Positions 8,453 to 17,044 of a DNA stretch of 64,000 bases are shown here, piece after piece. The stretch's first letter is position 1. Each line of letters begins with the position of its first letter. Made by a program: the position numbers and the translations under genes. The DNA is from Paenibacillus_AB sp036577625 (GTDB taxonomy: Bacteria > Bacillota > Bacilli > Paenibacillales > NBRC-103111), in assembly GCF_036577625.1 (NCBI RefSeq), contig NZ_JARBDC010000013.1, forward strand, positions 62,001 to 126,000, in the 5' to 3' direction. The notes under the pieces are model-generated. The model saw only the letters and a list, made by a program, of their open reading frames with translations. It did no database searches and was not told the DNA's origin.

Positions 8453-9790
8453 TTATTTCCGTTTGCCGACCGCTTTGCGCATCATGTCCATCGGCTTTAC
8501 CGGCCGCTCGACTTTGAATTTCACCAGCTGCAGCGGATGGCGCGCCGCATCCAACGCGACGCCTTCGGCATCGGTCAGCTCGCCGACGCGCTGCTTGAAA
8601 AACGTGCCGCCCGGCCCGAAAAACTCGACGTCCTGCCCCGGCTTGAAATGATTGCGCTGCTGGACGGTCGCGATCCCCGTAGTCTCGTCGTACGCGGCGA
8701 CCAATCCGGCGAAGTCGTAATCGATCCGTTTCGGCTCCGGACCGAATATATGGTCCTCATGTCCCGGCACGTCCAGGAAAAAGCCGGTATTGAGCGGGCG
8801 GTTCGCCGCCTTGTAAATTTCGTCCAGCCACTCCCGCTTCAGCTCGTAGCCTTCCGGATCGTCGTAATAGGCGTCGATCGCCTGGCGATACGCGTTCACG
8901 ACCGTCGCCACGTAATGGATGCTTTTCATCCGGCCTTCGATTTTGAAGCTTTCGACCCCGGACTTGATCATTTCCGGAATATGCTCGATCATGCACAAAT
9001 CTTTGGCGCTCATCATGAACGGATCTTCGCCGGGAAACAGCGGCGTCCCGGTCATCCCTTCCTTGTACGCTTTGCCCGCGCCGGTCGAGAGCATGTCCTC
9101 CGGCACGAGCCGGCCGATTTCGTCGTCGCTTTCCTCGAACAAGTCGTATTTCCAGCGGCACGACTGGCAGCAGCCGCCCCGGTTCGAATCGCGGTCGGTG
9201 AAATGGTTGGACAGGACGCACCGTCCGGAGTACGAGCTGCACATCGCGCCGTGGATGAACGTCTCGATCTCGATGTCGACGTTCCGTTTGATTTCGGCAA
9301 TTTCATCCATCGTCGTTTCCCGACCGAGCACGACGCGGTGGACGCCTTCCTCCTTCCAAAACTGCACCGCCTGCCAGTTGACGGTCGACTGCTGGGTGCT
9401 GAGATGAATTTCCAGCTTCGGCGCCGCCCGTTTGCACGTCTCGATAATGGCCGGGTCGGCGACGATGATCGCGGCGATGCCGACGTCCTCCAGCCGGCGC
9501 AAATAGTCCTCGATGCCGGCGATATCTTCGTTATGCGCGTATATGTTGGCGGCGACGAACACCTTCGCGCCGTACCGGTTCGCGAATTCGACCGCCTCGC
9601 GCATTTCGTCGAACGTGAAGTTGTCGGCGTTCGAGCGCAGGCCGTATTTTTGCCCGCCTATATAAACGGCGTCCGCGCCGTAATGGATCGCGAATTTCAA
9701 TTTTTCCAGGCTGCCTCCGGGGGCGAGCAGCTCCGGCTTTTGCCCCGGTTTCAGCTTCGTATGAACGTTTCGTTCCAGCACTTTGTTCAT
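8453..9790 (-). CDS. trhP2: U32 family protein, tRNA hydroxylation (TrhP2/YrrO-like)
   Basis: 445 aa, large member of the U32 'peptidase' family. In B. subtilis the paralogues YrrN and YrrO (TrhP1/TrhP2) are needed for prephenate-dependent formation of 5-hydroxyuridine at tRNA position 34. The U32 signature is intact: ETFIHGAMCSSYSGRCVLS (about residues 178-196), followed by further conserved Cys residues (GGCCQSC, DLCMIEH) that suggest an iron-sulfur cluster. The C-terminal beta-barrel extension (from about 370) is present. It lies 70 bases downstream of the YrrN-like gene, as in Bacillus; the methyltransferase trmR (yrrM) usually nearby is absent. Confidence 0.93.
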   Translation of the reverse strand: MNKVLERNVHTKLKPGQKPELLAPGGSLEKLKFAIHYGADAVYIGGQKYGLRSNADNFTFDEMREAVEFANRYGAKVFVAANIYAHNEDIAGIEDYLRRLEDVGIAAIIVADPAIIETCKRAAPKLEIHLSTQQSTVNWQAVQFWKEEGVHRVVLGRETTMDEIAEIKRNVDIEIETFIHGAMCSSYSGRCVLSNHFTDRDSNRGGCCQSCRWKYDLFEESDDEIGRLVPEDMLSTGAGKAYKEGMTGTPLFPGEDPFMMSAKDLCMIEHIPEMIKSGVESFKIEGRMKSIHYVATVVNAYRQAIDAYYDDPEGYELKREWLDEIYKAANRPLNTGFFLDVPGHEDHIFGPEPKRIDYDFAGLVAAYDETTGIATVQQRNHFKPGQDVEFFGPGGTFFKQRVGELTDAEGVALDAARHPLQLVKFKVERPVKPMDMMRKAVGKRK

Positions 9791-9860
9791 CGTTTTCCAC
9801 CTCTGCTTCTATCGTGCCGGTTGCGGCCCGCGACGTCAAGTGCCTGTCCGCCGGAACCCC

Positions 9861-10826
9861 TCAATACACCTGCTCCTTGTAAAAAAATCCGAACGACAGT
9901 TCCCGCCCCGGATCCTGCAGGGCGCGAATCGGCTCGAGCCACGATTCGTCGAACGAATAGCCGGCGGGATCGGCGGCATAGGCGTCGATCGCCCGGCGAT
10001 AGCAGCGGACGACCGTTTCGTTGTATTCGTCCGATTTGAGCAGCCCTTCGATCCGGAAGCTGTCGATGCCGGCCTCCATAAGCTCGTGCAAGCTTTCCAG
10101 CATGCACATATCGTCGCCGCTCATAATATGCGTGCCGCTTTCGTCTTCGTACACGGGATATTTCTCGTCCTTCCGCTCCTCCTCGACGAGAAACAGCTTC
10201 CGCTCCGCATCCAGCCGCTCGCCGGACGCGGAACGCCCTTGATGCTCGAAATAGTTCGTCAGCAGCGTCCGTTTCGAATGGTAAATGTTCGTCATGCCGT
10301 GCACCTGCACCTGCACCTCGGCGGCGACGCTGCGCTTCACTTCGAGAACCTCGTCCATATTGAGCTCGCGGGCGAGAAACACGCGCGTCGCGCCCTTGCT
10401 CGCCCAGTACGACGCCGCCATATAATTGGTCGACGTCATTTCGGCGTTCCAATGTAGCGGCAGCTTGACGCCGGCCTGCCGCATCGAGATGAGCACCGCC
10501 GGGTCGCCGAACACGACGGCGTCCGCTCCCGCCTCGGCGATCCGCTTCAAATAATCGGGCAGCGCGGGCAATGCGTCGTTATGCAAAATGCCGTTGCAAA
10601 CGACGTACGCCTTCGCCCCTTTCCGATGGGCCGCACGAATCGCCTCGGCGATCCGGTCCTCGGGGATGCTCCCCATCAGCCTCATGCCGAAGCGTCCGTC
10701 GCCGATCGTAAACGCGTCGGCCCCCGCGTCCGCAAACGCTTCGATCTGCTCGATCGAGCCGGCGCCGATCAGCAGCTCCGGCTTGCGAAAGCCGGTTTCG
10801 CTCCGGCTCGCGTTATCGCTCGTCAT
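9861..10826 (-). CDS. trhP1: U32 family protein, short paralogue (TrhP1/YrrN-like)
   Basis: 321 aa, the shorter U32 protein that pairs with YrrO. It keeps the TIM-barrel-like fold signatures (LLIGAGSIEQIEAFADAGADAF, ALPDYLKRIAEAGADAVVFGDPA) but the Cys residues of the U32 signature are replaced: QVQVHGMTNIYHSKRTLLTNY has none. This is the normal state for YrrN proteins, which are thought to work with the cluster-bearing partner. It begins 7 bases after mltG ends and so is probably co-transcribed with it. Confidence 0.9.
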   Translation of the reverse strand: MTSDNASRSETGFRKPELLIGAGSIEQIEAFADAGADAFTIGDGRFGMRLMGSIPEDRIAEAIRAAHRKGAKAYVVCNGILHNDALPALPDYLKRIAEAGADAVVFGDPAVLISMRQAGVKLPLHWNAEMTSTNYMAASYWASKGATRVFLARELNMDEVLEVKRSVAAEVQVQVHGMTNIYHSKRTLLTNYFEHQGRSASGERLDAERKLFLVEEERKDEKYPVYEDESGTHIMSGDDMCMLESLHELMEAGIDSFRIEGLLKSDEYNETVVRCYRRAIDAYAADPAGYSFDESWLEPIRALQDPGRELSFGFFYKEQVY

Positions 10827-10833
10827 CCGTTCG

Positions 10834-11886
10834 TCACCTCTTCTTGCTGTCCGCGATATTTTTCAAATGCTGGTCGTACGTCTCCGCAAAGACGTGCTTC
10901 TGCGTTCCGTCGCCTTTCGTCACGTAAAACAAATAGTTCGACTCCGCCGGGTACAGCGCGGCTTCGATCGACTTGAGACTCGGACTCGCGATCGGCCCGG
11001 GCGGCAGGCCGGCGATTTTGTACGTGTTGTACGGGCTGTCGATCAGCAAATCTTTCTCGAACAGCCGGTCCTTCGGCTTGTCCAGCGCGTACTGCACCGT
11101 CGCGTCGATTTGCAGCTTCATGCCGATCTTCATCCGGTTATAAATGACGCCGGCGACGAGCGGCCGCTCTTCGTCGTCGACGACTTCGCGCTCGATCATC
11201 GAGGCGACGGTCATCAGCTGATGAAACGTCAGGCCGCGCTGCTTCAGCTTCTCCGGCCAATCGGTCGGCAAGCCGGCCAGCTTTTTGTCCAGCTCGGACG
11301 CCATGCGCAGCACCATGTCCTTCGTCGTGCTGTCTTTTTTCAACTCGTACGTTTCCGGGAACAAGTAGCCTTCCAGCCGGAATTTTATCTTCGGATCGTC
11401 GGGAATGTCCGACACCCAGCGGACCGAGGCGAATTCGGCTTTGGCGTTCGCCAATCCGAGATACGTTTGCCGGTCGAAGCCCGGCTGCCCTTCCAGCTTG
11501 TCCGCCACCTGCAGCACCGTGTACCCTTCGGGAATCGTAAAGCGGAGCGTCTCCTCCCGCACCGTGTCGCCGTCGTTCAGCTTCGCGATAATGTCGTCCA
11601 GCTCCATGCCCGGCTTGAACACGTATTGCCCGGCCTGAAAACGGCCGCCTTCTTTTTTGTAAACCAAATAATAGCGGAATACTTTGGCGTCGCGGATAAG
11701 CCCGTTTTGCTCCAGCAGCTTGGAGATTTGCCCCGAGCCGTAACCGGCCGGAATTTGAACGGTCACTTCGCCGCCCCCGGCGTCGGTCGGTTTAAGCGCG
11801 TACGCCACGTAGGCCGCGGTCCCGACCCCGGCGAGCACCAGAGCGAGCAGCACGCACCAAAGCGTAATGAATGCGATTCGTTTCAA
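10834..11886 (-). CDS. mltG: Endolytic murein transglycosylase MltG
   Basis: 350-aa YceG-like membrane enzyme that cuts nascent glycan strands and sets their length. One N-terminal transmembrane helix (residues 4-30), a LysM-like/linker region (VTVQIPAGYGSGQISKLL), then the catalytic domain with LEGYLFPETY and ASMIERE, in which Glu232 corresponds to the catalytic glutamate; LQIDATVQY and GLPPGPIASP complete the family pattern. The start is a TTG at 11886 behind GGGAGAGGACTAGG; no ATG gives the conserved MKR...-membrane start. Bacillus yrrL occupies the same place in gene order. Confidence 0.95.
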   Translation of the reverse strand: MKRIAFITLWCVLLALVLAGVGTAAYVAYALKPTDAGGGEVTVQIPAGYGSGQISKLLEQNGLIRDAKVFRYYLVYKKEGGRFQAGQYVFKPGMELDDIIAKLNDGDTVREETLRFTIPEGYTVLQVADKLEGQPGFDRQTYLGLANAKAEFASVRWVSDIPDDPKIKFRLEGYLFPETYELKKDSTTKDMVLRMASELDKKLAGLPTDWPEKLKQRGLTFHQLMTVASMIEREVVDDEERPLVAGVIYNRMKIGMKLQIDATVQYALDKPKDRLFEKDLLIDSPYNTYKIAGLPPGPIASPSLKSIEAALYPAESNYLFYVTKGDGTQKHVFAETYDQHLKNIADSKKR

Positions 11887-11995
11887 CCTAGTCCTCTCCC
11901 AATATATCGTTCGCGCTTTCCGTACGAAAAAAAAGGGCGGTTTGTCGGCCGCCCACCGTCAAGCATGCGAGACGGCGTCTCCGGAGCGCCCGGAA

Positions 11996-12313
11996 TCAGG
12001 GGCGATCCGGACCGGGAAACGACATCTCGTCGTACAGCTCCGATACGGTTTCCCATTCGTCGTCGTCATCGATCGTCTCGAGCATCGGTTCGCCGTCCGC
12101 GGACGCGGACACTTTAAAAATGGCGACCTCCTTCTCCTTCGCAAGCTCCTTCGACTGAAGCACCGCATAGACGTTTCCGCCGTGGCGGAATTCGGCCAAA
12201 ATGCGGTGAACGATCGACTCGTCCTGCTCGTCCGTCAGTTCGATCTCGTCTCCGTACCGGTCGCGGAGCGTCCGGACCGGTTCCGCAACGCCCCATTCCG
12301 ATTGCGCGCTCAC
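11996..12313 (-). CDS. DUF1292 family protein (second copy)
   Basis: 105-aa acidic protein of the DUF1292/YrzB type. The GTG start at 12313 overlaps the TGA stop of the preceding DUF1292 gene (GTGA), so translation is probably coupled. The sequence (VRTLRDRYGDEIELTDEQ, YAVLQSKELAKEKEVAIFKV, DDDDEWETVSELYDEM) follows the family pattern but is more divergent. Function unknown. It could be a tandem duplication, as Bacillus has a single yrzB at this site. Longer in-frame starts give an Arg-rich N-terminus inside the upstream gene and are rejected. Confidence 0.85.
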   Translation of the reverse strand: MSAQSEWGVAEPVRTLRDRYGDEIELTDEQDESIVHRILAEFRHGGNVYAVLQSKELAKEKEVAIFKVSASADGEPMLETIDDDDEWETVSELYDEMSFPGPDRP

Positions 12314-12639
12314 TTGGTTTCCTCTTCCTCTTCTTCTTCTTCGAACTCGGCGACGAGCGTGTTGAACGTCTCTTCCACTTCGTTCCACTCGTCCTCGTTG
12401 TCGATCGTGTACAGCTGCAGGTCGTCTCCGTCTTCCTCGTACCGGAAAGCGTACACTTCGTCCGTTTCTTCGTCTTCCTCGCCGGCCTCGACCGGCACGA
12501 CCATCATGTACTTGTTGCCCTGGAATTGGCCGGATTCGACCTCGAACTTCATGATGACCTCAAATTCCTCTTCGTTGCCTTCCTCGTCCGGAATATAAAT
12601 GATTTCCGGTTCGTCCGCATTCATCTCTTCGTTAGACAT
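12310..12639 (-). CDS. yrzB: DUF1292 family protein YrzB-like
   Basis: 109 aa, very acidic small protein. It matches the conserved YrzB/UPF0473 position directly after ruvX. The core reads EFEVIMKFEVES, NKYMMVVPVEA, VYAFRYEEDGDDLQLYTI and NDEDEWNEVEETF-like patterns, ending in a poly-Glu tail. The ATG at 12639 has GGTGAGG upstream, whereas the frame extends four codons further without one. No function is established for the family; conserved synteny with ireB and ruvX suggests co-expression. Confidence 0.9.
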   Translation of the reverse strand: MSNEEMNADEPEIIYIPDEEGNEEEFEVIMKFEVESGQFQGNKYMMVVPVEAGEEDEETDEVYAFRYEEDGDDLQLYTIDNEDEWNEVEETFNTLVAEFEEEEEEEETK

Positions 12640-12647
12640 AACACACC

Positions 12648-13067
12648 TCACCTTTTCGAATTGGAATCCAAATAGTTTTGCAAAATGATGGCGGCCGCCA
12701 TCTTGTCGACGACCTGCTTCCTTTTTTTACGGCTGACGTCCGCTTCCAGCAGCGTCCGCTGCGCCGATACGGTCGACAGCCGTTCGTCCCACATCGACAC
12801 CGGCAATCGGAGCGACTCCCGGAGCGATTCGGAAAAGGCGATGCACAGCTCGCCGCGAGGCCCGACCGTATTGTTCATATTTTTCGGCAATCCGACCACG
12901 ATATTCGTGACGCCGTATTCGGCGGACAATTGACGCAGCCGTTCCATGTCGTCCTCGGGCTTGCGCCGTCTGATGACTTCGACGCCTTGCGCCGTCCAGC
13001 CGAGCTCGTCGCTGATCGCGACGCCGATCGTCTTGTCCCCGTAGTCCAATCCCATCGTTCGGCCCAT
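12648..13067 (-). CDS. ruvX: Holliday junction resolvase-like RuvX/YqgF
   Basis: 139 aa, RNase H-fold nuclease of the YqgF family (B. subtilis YrrK), implicated in pre-16S rRNA processing and assigned as a Holliday-junction resolvase in some bacteria. The fold is visible as MGLDYGDKTIGVAISD (residues 5-20) with the first catalytic Asp, NIVVGLPKNMN, WDERLST with the acidic pair, and VDKMAAAIILQNYLD with the last acidic residue. AAGGAGAAGCG precedes the ATG. It is the second gene of the ireB-ruvX-yrzB row, 88 bases after ireB. Confidence 0.95.
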   Translation of the reverse strand: MGRTMGLDYGDKTIGVAISDELGWTAQGVEVIRRRKPEDDMERLRQLSAEYGVTNIVVGLPKNMNNTVGPRGELCIAFSESLRESLRLPVSMWDERLSTVSAQRTLLEADVSRKKRKQVVDKMAAAIILQNYLDSNSKR

Positions 13068-13155
13068 CGCTTCTCCTTTTCGCGGCCGGCCGTTACCGTT
13101 CGCGCTTCCAGGCGGTTAAGCACGGAAGCCGATGGAACGATCCACCGGCCGTCGG

Positions 13156-13416
13156 TCATTTATGATGCTGCAAATAGAAACGGACCAGTTCTTCGATCAA
13201 TTCGTCCCGTTCCCTTTTGCGGATCAGGCTTCTGGCATTGTTATGGCGGGGTATGAACGCAGGGTCGCCGGATAACAAATAGCCGACGATTTGGTTGATC
13301 GGATTGTACCCTTTCTCCTGCAACGCGTCGTATACCGCCAGCAAAACCTCCTTCGGCGAAGTTTCCACGCCGTCGGCCTTGACGTCGAATTTCATCGTTT
13401 TGTCCATCGGATTCAT
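13156..13416 (-). CDS. ireB: IreB family regulatory phosphoprotein (YrzL)
   Basis: 86-aa UPF0297 protein. In Enterococcus faecalis IreB is a small dimeric target of the IreK Ser/Thr kinase. The N-terminus MDKTMKFDV carries the Thr that is phosphorylated in the family, then VLLAVYDALQEKGYNPINQIVGYLLSGDP and the terminal PRHNNARSLIRKRERDEL follow closely. The ATG at 13416 is preceded by a strong GGGGGGTG; an upstream in-frame start is not. It lies between alaS and ruvX exactly as in Bacillus. Confidence 0.95.
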   Translation of the reverse strand: MNPMDKTMKFDVKADGVETSPKEVLLAVYDALQEKGYNPINQIVGYLLSGDPAFIPRHNNARSLIRKRERDELIEELVRFYLQHHK

Positions 13417-13529
13417 TACCTGAACACCCCCCGAATGCTGAAACGCCATTGTTTACCATTATTTATTCGCGAGTCTCCGTAAAATTCCTGTCGGAGCTTG
13501 TAAAAATTCACAAATCGGATCGAAACCGC

Positions 13530-16166
13530 TTAGGACCGTTCATTCGCCTGGCCGGCGACGAGCGCTTCGACCGCCTGCAGCGCCTCGGCGAGCTTCGCTG
13601 GCTCTTTCCCTCCGGCTTGCGCCATATCGGGCCGGCCGCCGCCTCCGCCGCCGCAGCGCGCGGCCGCTTCCTTCACCAGCTTGCCGGCGTGGAAGCCCCG
13701 CTGCACCAGGTCCGGCGTAACCGCCGCGACGAGGTTCACTTTGTCGCCCGCGGCGGCTCCTAGGACGATGACGGCGGAGCCGAGCTTCGCCTTCATCTGG
13801 TCGACGATGCTGCGCAGCGAGTCCATGTCGCCCGCGCTCACCTTCTCCGCCAGCAGCGTGACGCCGCCGACCGTCTTCGCCCGATCCGTCAGCGAGCCCG
13901 CTTCGACCGCGCTCAGCTTGCCGCGCAGCGATTCGTTCTCGCGGCCGAGCTCCCGCAGCTGGGCCAGCGTCGCCTCGAGCCGTTTCGGCATGTCGGAGAC
14001 GTTCGCCTTCAGCATCGCCGCCGCCTCGCGCAGCAGTTGAAGCTGGCCGTCCATATACAGGTAAGCGTTCCGACCGGTGACCGCTTCGATGCGGCGGACG
14101 CCGGAGCCGATGCCGCTCTCGCTGACGATTTTAAACAAACCGATTTCCGCCGTGTTGCTTACGTGGCAGCCGCCGCACAGCTCGATGCTGTAATCGCCGA
14201 CCTGCACGACGCGCACGATGTCGCCGTACTTTTCGCCGAACAGCGCCATCGCGCCCATCGCCTTCGCTTCCGCGATCGGCTTCTGCTCGATCGTCACGCC
14301 CGTCCGCTTCCAAATTTGCTCGTTGACCCGCCGCTCGATTTGCGCAAGCTCGTCCGCGCTGACCGAGCCGAAATGCGAGAAGTCGAAGCGCAGCCGGTCC
14401 GGCTCGACGAGCGAACCGGCCTGGTTGACGTGTTCGCCGAGCGTTTGCTTCAGCGCCTTGTGGAGCAAATGCGTCGCCGTATGGTTTTTGACGATATCGT
14501 CGCGGCTCGCCGCGTTCACTGCTGCCTGCACGACGTCGCCGACGCGCAGCGTGCCCCGCTCGATGCGGACGGTTTGGACCGTTTGGCCGTGCGGCGCCTT
14601 CCATACGCTCTCGACGGTCGCTTGCGCCGAGCCGCCCGCAATCGTCCCGCCGTCGCTCACTTGCCCGCCGCTCTCGGCGTAAAACGGCGTCCGGTCGAGC
14701 ACGACCTGACACGTTTCGCCCGCGCCGATCAAATCGACGAACGCGTCGCCGTGCACGATGGCGACGATTTTAGCACTTGTTACCAGTTCAGTATATCCAA
14801 CAAATTCGGTTTTAACCGTGAAATCGGCGAACGGGCCGCCCTGCACCTTCATGCTGTCCGTCTCTTGACGGGCCGAGCGGGCGCGGCTGCGCTGCGCTTC
14901 CATTTCCTGCTCGAAGCCGGCGCTGTCGACCGTAAAGCCGTTCTCCGCGGCGTAATCCTCGGTCAGATCGAGCGGGAAGCCGTACGTATCGTACAGGCGG
15001 AACGCGTCCTGTCCGCTGACGACGGAGCTCCCTTCCTTTTTCAGGCCGGCGATGATCGAGGCGAGCATGTCGAGCCCGTCCGACAGCGTCTCGTGGAACC
15101 GCTCCTCCTCGGTCCGGATCACCTTCTCGATAAACTCGCGCTTCTCGACCACTTCCGGGTAATACGAGCCCATAATCTCGCCGACGATTCCGGTCAGCTT
15201 GTACATGAACGGCTTCTCGATGCCGAGCGATTTGCCGTAGCGCACGGCGCGGCGCAGCAGGCGGCGAATGATGTAGCCGCGGCCTTCGTTCGAAGGAAGA
15301 ACGCCGTCGCCGACGGCGAAGACGACCGTGCGGATATGGTCGGCGACCACTTTGAGCGCCACGTCGTGATCCGCGTTCGCATGGTACGTCACGCCGGCGA
15401 TTTTGCACGTTTCCTGGATGATCGGCTGGAACAGGTCGGTGTCGAAGTTGGAATCGACGTCCTGCAAAATGGAGGCGAACCGTTCGAGACCCGCGCCCGT
15501 ATCGATATTTTTGTTCGGCAGCGGCGTGTAGCTGCCGTCCTTGTTATGGTTGAACTGCGAGAAGACGAGGTTCCACACTTCGAGGAACCGCTCGTTTTCG
15601 CCGCCCGGCCAGCATTCCGGATCGTTCAGGTCGCCGTATTTGTCGCCGCGGTCGTAAAAAATTTCCGTACACGGGCCGCAAGGGCCTTCGCCGATGTCCC
15701 AGAAATTGTCCTGCAGCTTGTAAATCCGGTTTTCCGGAATGCCGATCTTCTTGTTCCAAAGCTCGAACGCTTCTTCGTCCTCCGGATAAACGGTGACGGA
15801 CAGCCGGTCGGGATCGAAGCCGATCCATTTCGGGCTCGTCAAAAACTCCCATGCCCATGTAATCGTCTCTTCCTTGAAATAGTCGCCGATCGAAAAGTTG
15901 CCGAGCATCTCGAACATCGTATGGTGACGGCGGGTTTTGCCGACGTTTTCGATGTCGTTCGTGCGGATGCACTTTTGCGAGTTGGCGATGCGCGGATTTT
16001 CCGGCACGACGCGGCCGTCGAAATACGGCTTGAGCGGGGCCATGCCGGCGTTGATCCAAAGGAGGGACGGATCGTTATGCGGCACGAGCGATGCGCTCGG
16101 CTCGATTTTGTGTCCTTTCTCCGCGAAAAATTCCAGCCATTTCCGGCGAATTTCACTTGCCTTCAT
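13530..16166 (-). CDS. alaS: Alanyl-tRNA synthetase
   Basis: 878 aa, class II synthetase that charges tRNA-Ala, full length for the family. The N-terminal catalytic core begins MKASEIRRKWLEFF with FDGRVVPENPRIANSQKCIR and the motif-3 region GRGYIIRRLLRRAVRYG. The editing domain has HTATH (His562/His566) and CGGCH (Cys664/His668), the zinc site for hydrolysing Ser/Gly-tRNA. A C-terminal C-Ala domain with coiled coil ends at GQANERS after the glycine-rich RCGGGGGGRPDMAQAGG. A clear GGAGGAG precedes the ATG. A T-box leader lies on the same strand but almost 0.9 kb upstream. Confidence 0.98.
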   Translation of the reverse strand: MKASEIRRKWLEFFAEKGHKIEPSASLVPHNDPSLLWINAGMAPLKPYFDGRVVPENPRIANSQKCIRTNDIENVGKTRRHHTMFEMLGNFSIGDYFKEETITWAWEFLTSPKWIGFDPDRLSVTVYPEDEEAFELWNKKIGIPENRIYKLQDNFWDIGEGPCGPCTEIFYDRGDKYGDLNDPECWPGGENERFLEVWNLVFSQFNHNKDGSYTPLPNKNIDTGAGLERFASILQDVDSNFDTDLFQPIIQETCKIAGVTYHANADHDVALKVVADHIRTVVFAVGDGVLPSNEGRGYIIRRLLRRAVRYGKSLGIEKPFMYKLTGIVGEIMGSYYPEVVEKREFIEKVIRTEEERFHETLSDGLDMLASIIAGLKKEGSSVVSGQDAFRLYDTYGFPLDLTEDYAAENGFTVDSAGFEQEMEAQRSRARSARQETDSMKVQGGPFADFTVKTEFVGYTELVTSAKIVAIVHGDAFVDLIGAGETCQVVLDRTPFYAESGGQVSDGGTIAGGSAQATVESVWKAPHGQTVQTVRIERGTLRVGDVVQAAVNAASRDDIVKNHTATHLLHKALKQTLGEHVNQAGSLVEPDRLRFDFSHFGSVSADELAQIERRVNEQIWKRTGVTIEQKPIAEAKAMGAMALFGEKYGDIVRVVQVGDYSIELCGGCHVSNTAEIGLFKIVSESGIGSGVRRIEAVTGRNAYLYMDGQLQLLREAAAMLKANVSDMPKRLEATLAQLRELGRENESLRGKLSAVEAGSLTDRAKTVGGVTLLAEKVSAGDMDSLRSIVDQMKAKLGSAVIVLGAAAGDKVNLVAAVTPDLVQRGFHAGKLVKEAAARCGGGGGGRPDMAQAGGKEPAKLAEALQAVEALVAGQANERS

Positions 16167-16196
16167 AGTAACTCCTCCGTCGATAAGGTGATTGGG

Positions 16197-16638
16197 TTAT
16201 GGATGCAGCCATGATGCCGCGCGAATATGGGTGCTGATGCGGCGCGAGCCGGCAAGGCTTTGCCGTTTTAGGCGCCGCCCGATCGGCCCCGGCTTGCGGC
16301 CGGACTGTAGCGGCTTTGGCCGCGGCCGTTTAGGACGTAGCGGATCGTGCCGATTCGGATATTGTAGATACGGATACTGTTGTTTCGGATATTGCTGATA
16401 CGGATACTGCTGATACGGATACTGTTGTTTCGGATCTTACTGTTTCGGATCTTGCTGTTTCGGATTTTGCTGTTTCGGATCTTGCTGTTTCGGATCTTGT
16501 TGTTTCGGATCTTGCAGTTTCGGATCTTGCTGTTTCGAACTTGTTGTTTCGGATCTTGCTGTTTCGGATTTTGCTGTTTCGGATCTTGCTGATTGGCATA
16601 TTGCAGATACGGAAATTGCTGATCGCATATTGTTGATA
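16197..16638 (-). pseudogene. Decayed Gln/Pro-rich repeat protein gene upstream of alaS
   Basis: The minus strand reads as pentapeptides QQDPK, QQNPK, QQYPY for most of 16341-16638, then a basic tail (RPKRPRPKPLQSGRKPGPIG) to a stop at 16197, 31 bases before the alaS start. Two lesions break it: one repeat unit at 16536-16549 is 14 instead of 15 bases, shifting the frame, and TTA at 16437-16439 gives an in-frame TAA. The likely start (ATGTATCAACAA, about 16641) would need a further shift. The consistent protein-like tail suggests a former gene, not mere satellite DNA; function unknown. Confidence 0.45.
16341..16638. repeat. 15-bp minisatellite
   Basis: About 20 units of the consensus CGGATCTTGCTGTTT, with variants (CGGATACTGCTGATA, CGGATTTTGCTGTTT). 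Only the unit at 16536 is shorter (14 bp). The unit length is a multiple of three and encodes QQxPx on the minus strand. No spacers separate the units, so it is not CRISPR. Confidence 0.9.
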
Positions 16639-16641
16639 CAT

Positions 16642-17044
16642 ATACCGTCGGTTACAAACGGTTCGGATAATGCCGATTCGCTTATAGCGAACCGTGTTAC
16701 ACTAATTCCAAGCTGTAATTCGCTCTAACGCCGTCTTCGGTAGGTTCGTGGCATCAGTGAACCGTATTACACAAATTACGAACTTTATTTCGCTATTTCG
16801 CTGCTTTATTCGCACGTTCGAAGCAATAGTGAACCTTGTTCTCCTATTTGTGAACTTGCGACCGCTAATTACGAACCGTGGTTCGCTATAGCCGAAAATT
16901 CAGCCGTTCCGGCATAATTAGAATAGCGAAGTTCACTATTAAGCGAATTCGGTTCGCTATTGCGCTCCACCCGGATTATGGCGGCTAAACGGTCCGACCT
17001 TTCGGCGAACGATCGGCGCAGGCTTCGGGATAACCGCTGTAAAA
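16642..17044. other. AT-richer intergenic stretch with degenerate repeats
   Basis: About 400 bases without an ORF. They contain degenerate direct copies of a motif like AGTGAACCGTATTACACAAATTACGAACT (near 16688 and 16758, weaker near 16825) and the palindromic AATAGCGAAGTTCACTATT at 16922-16940 with a partner at 16941-16961. No promoter or gene is evident. Confidence 0.5.

Noticed and set aside
11996..12388. Longer start of the second DUF1292 gene
   Set aside because: The extra N-terminus is Arg-rich and lies in the coding part of the first gene; the GTGA overlap gives a normal protein.
14037..16214. A 725-codon open frame on the plus strand opposite alaS
   Set aside because: Same type of antisense shadow; the alaS reading is full length with all motifs.
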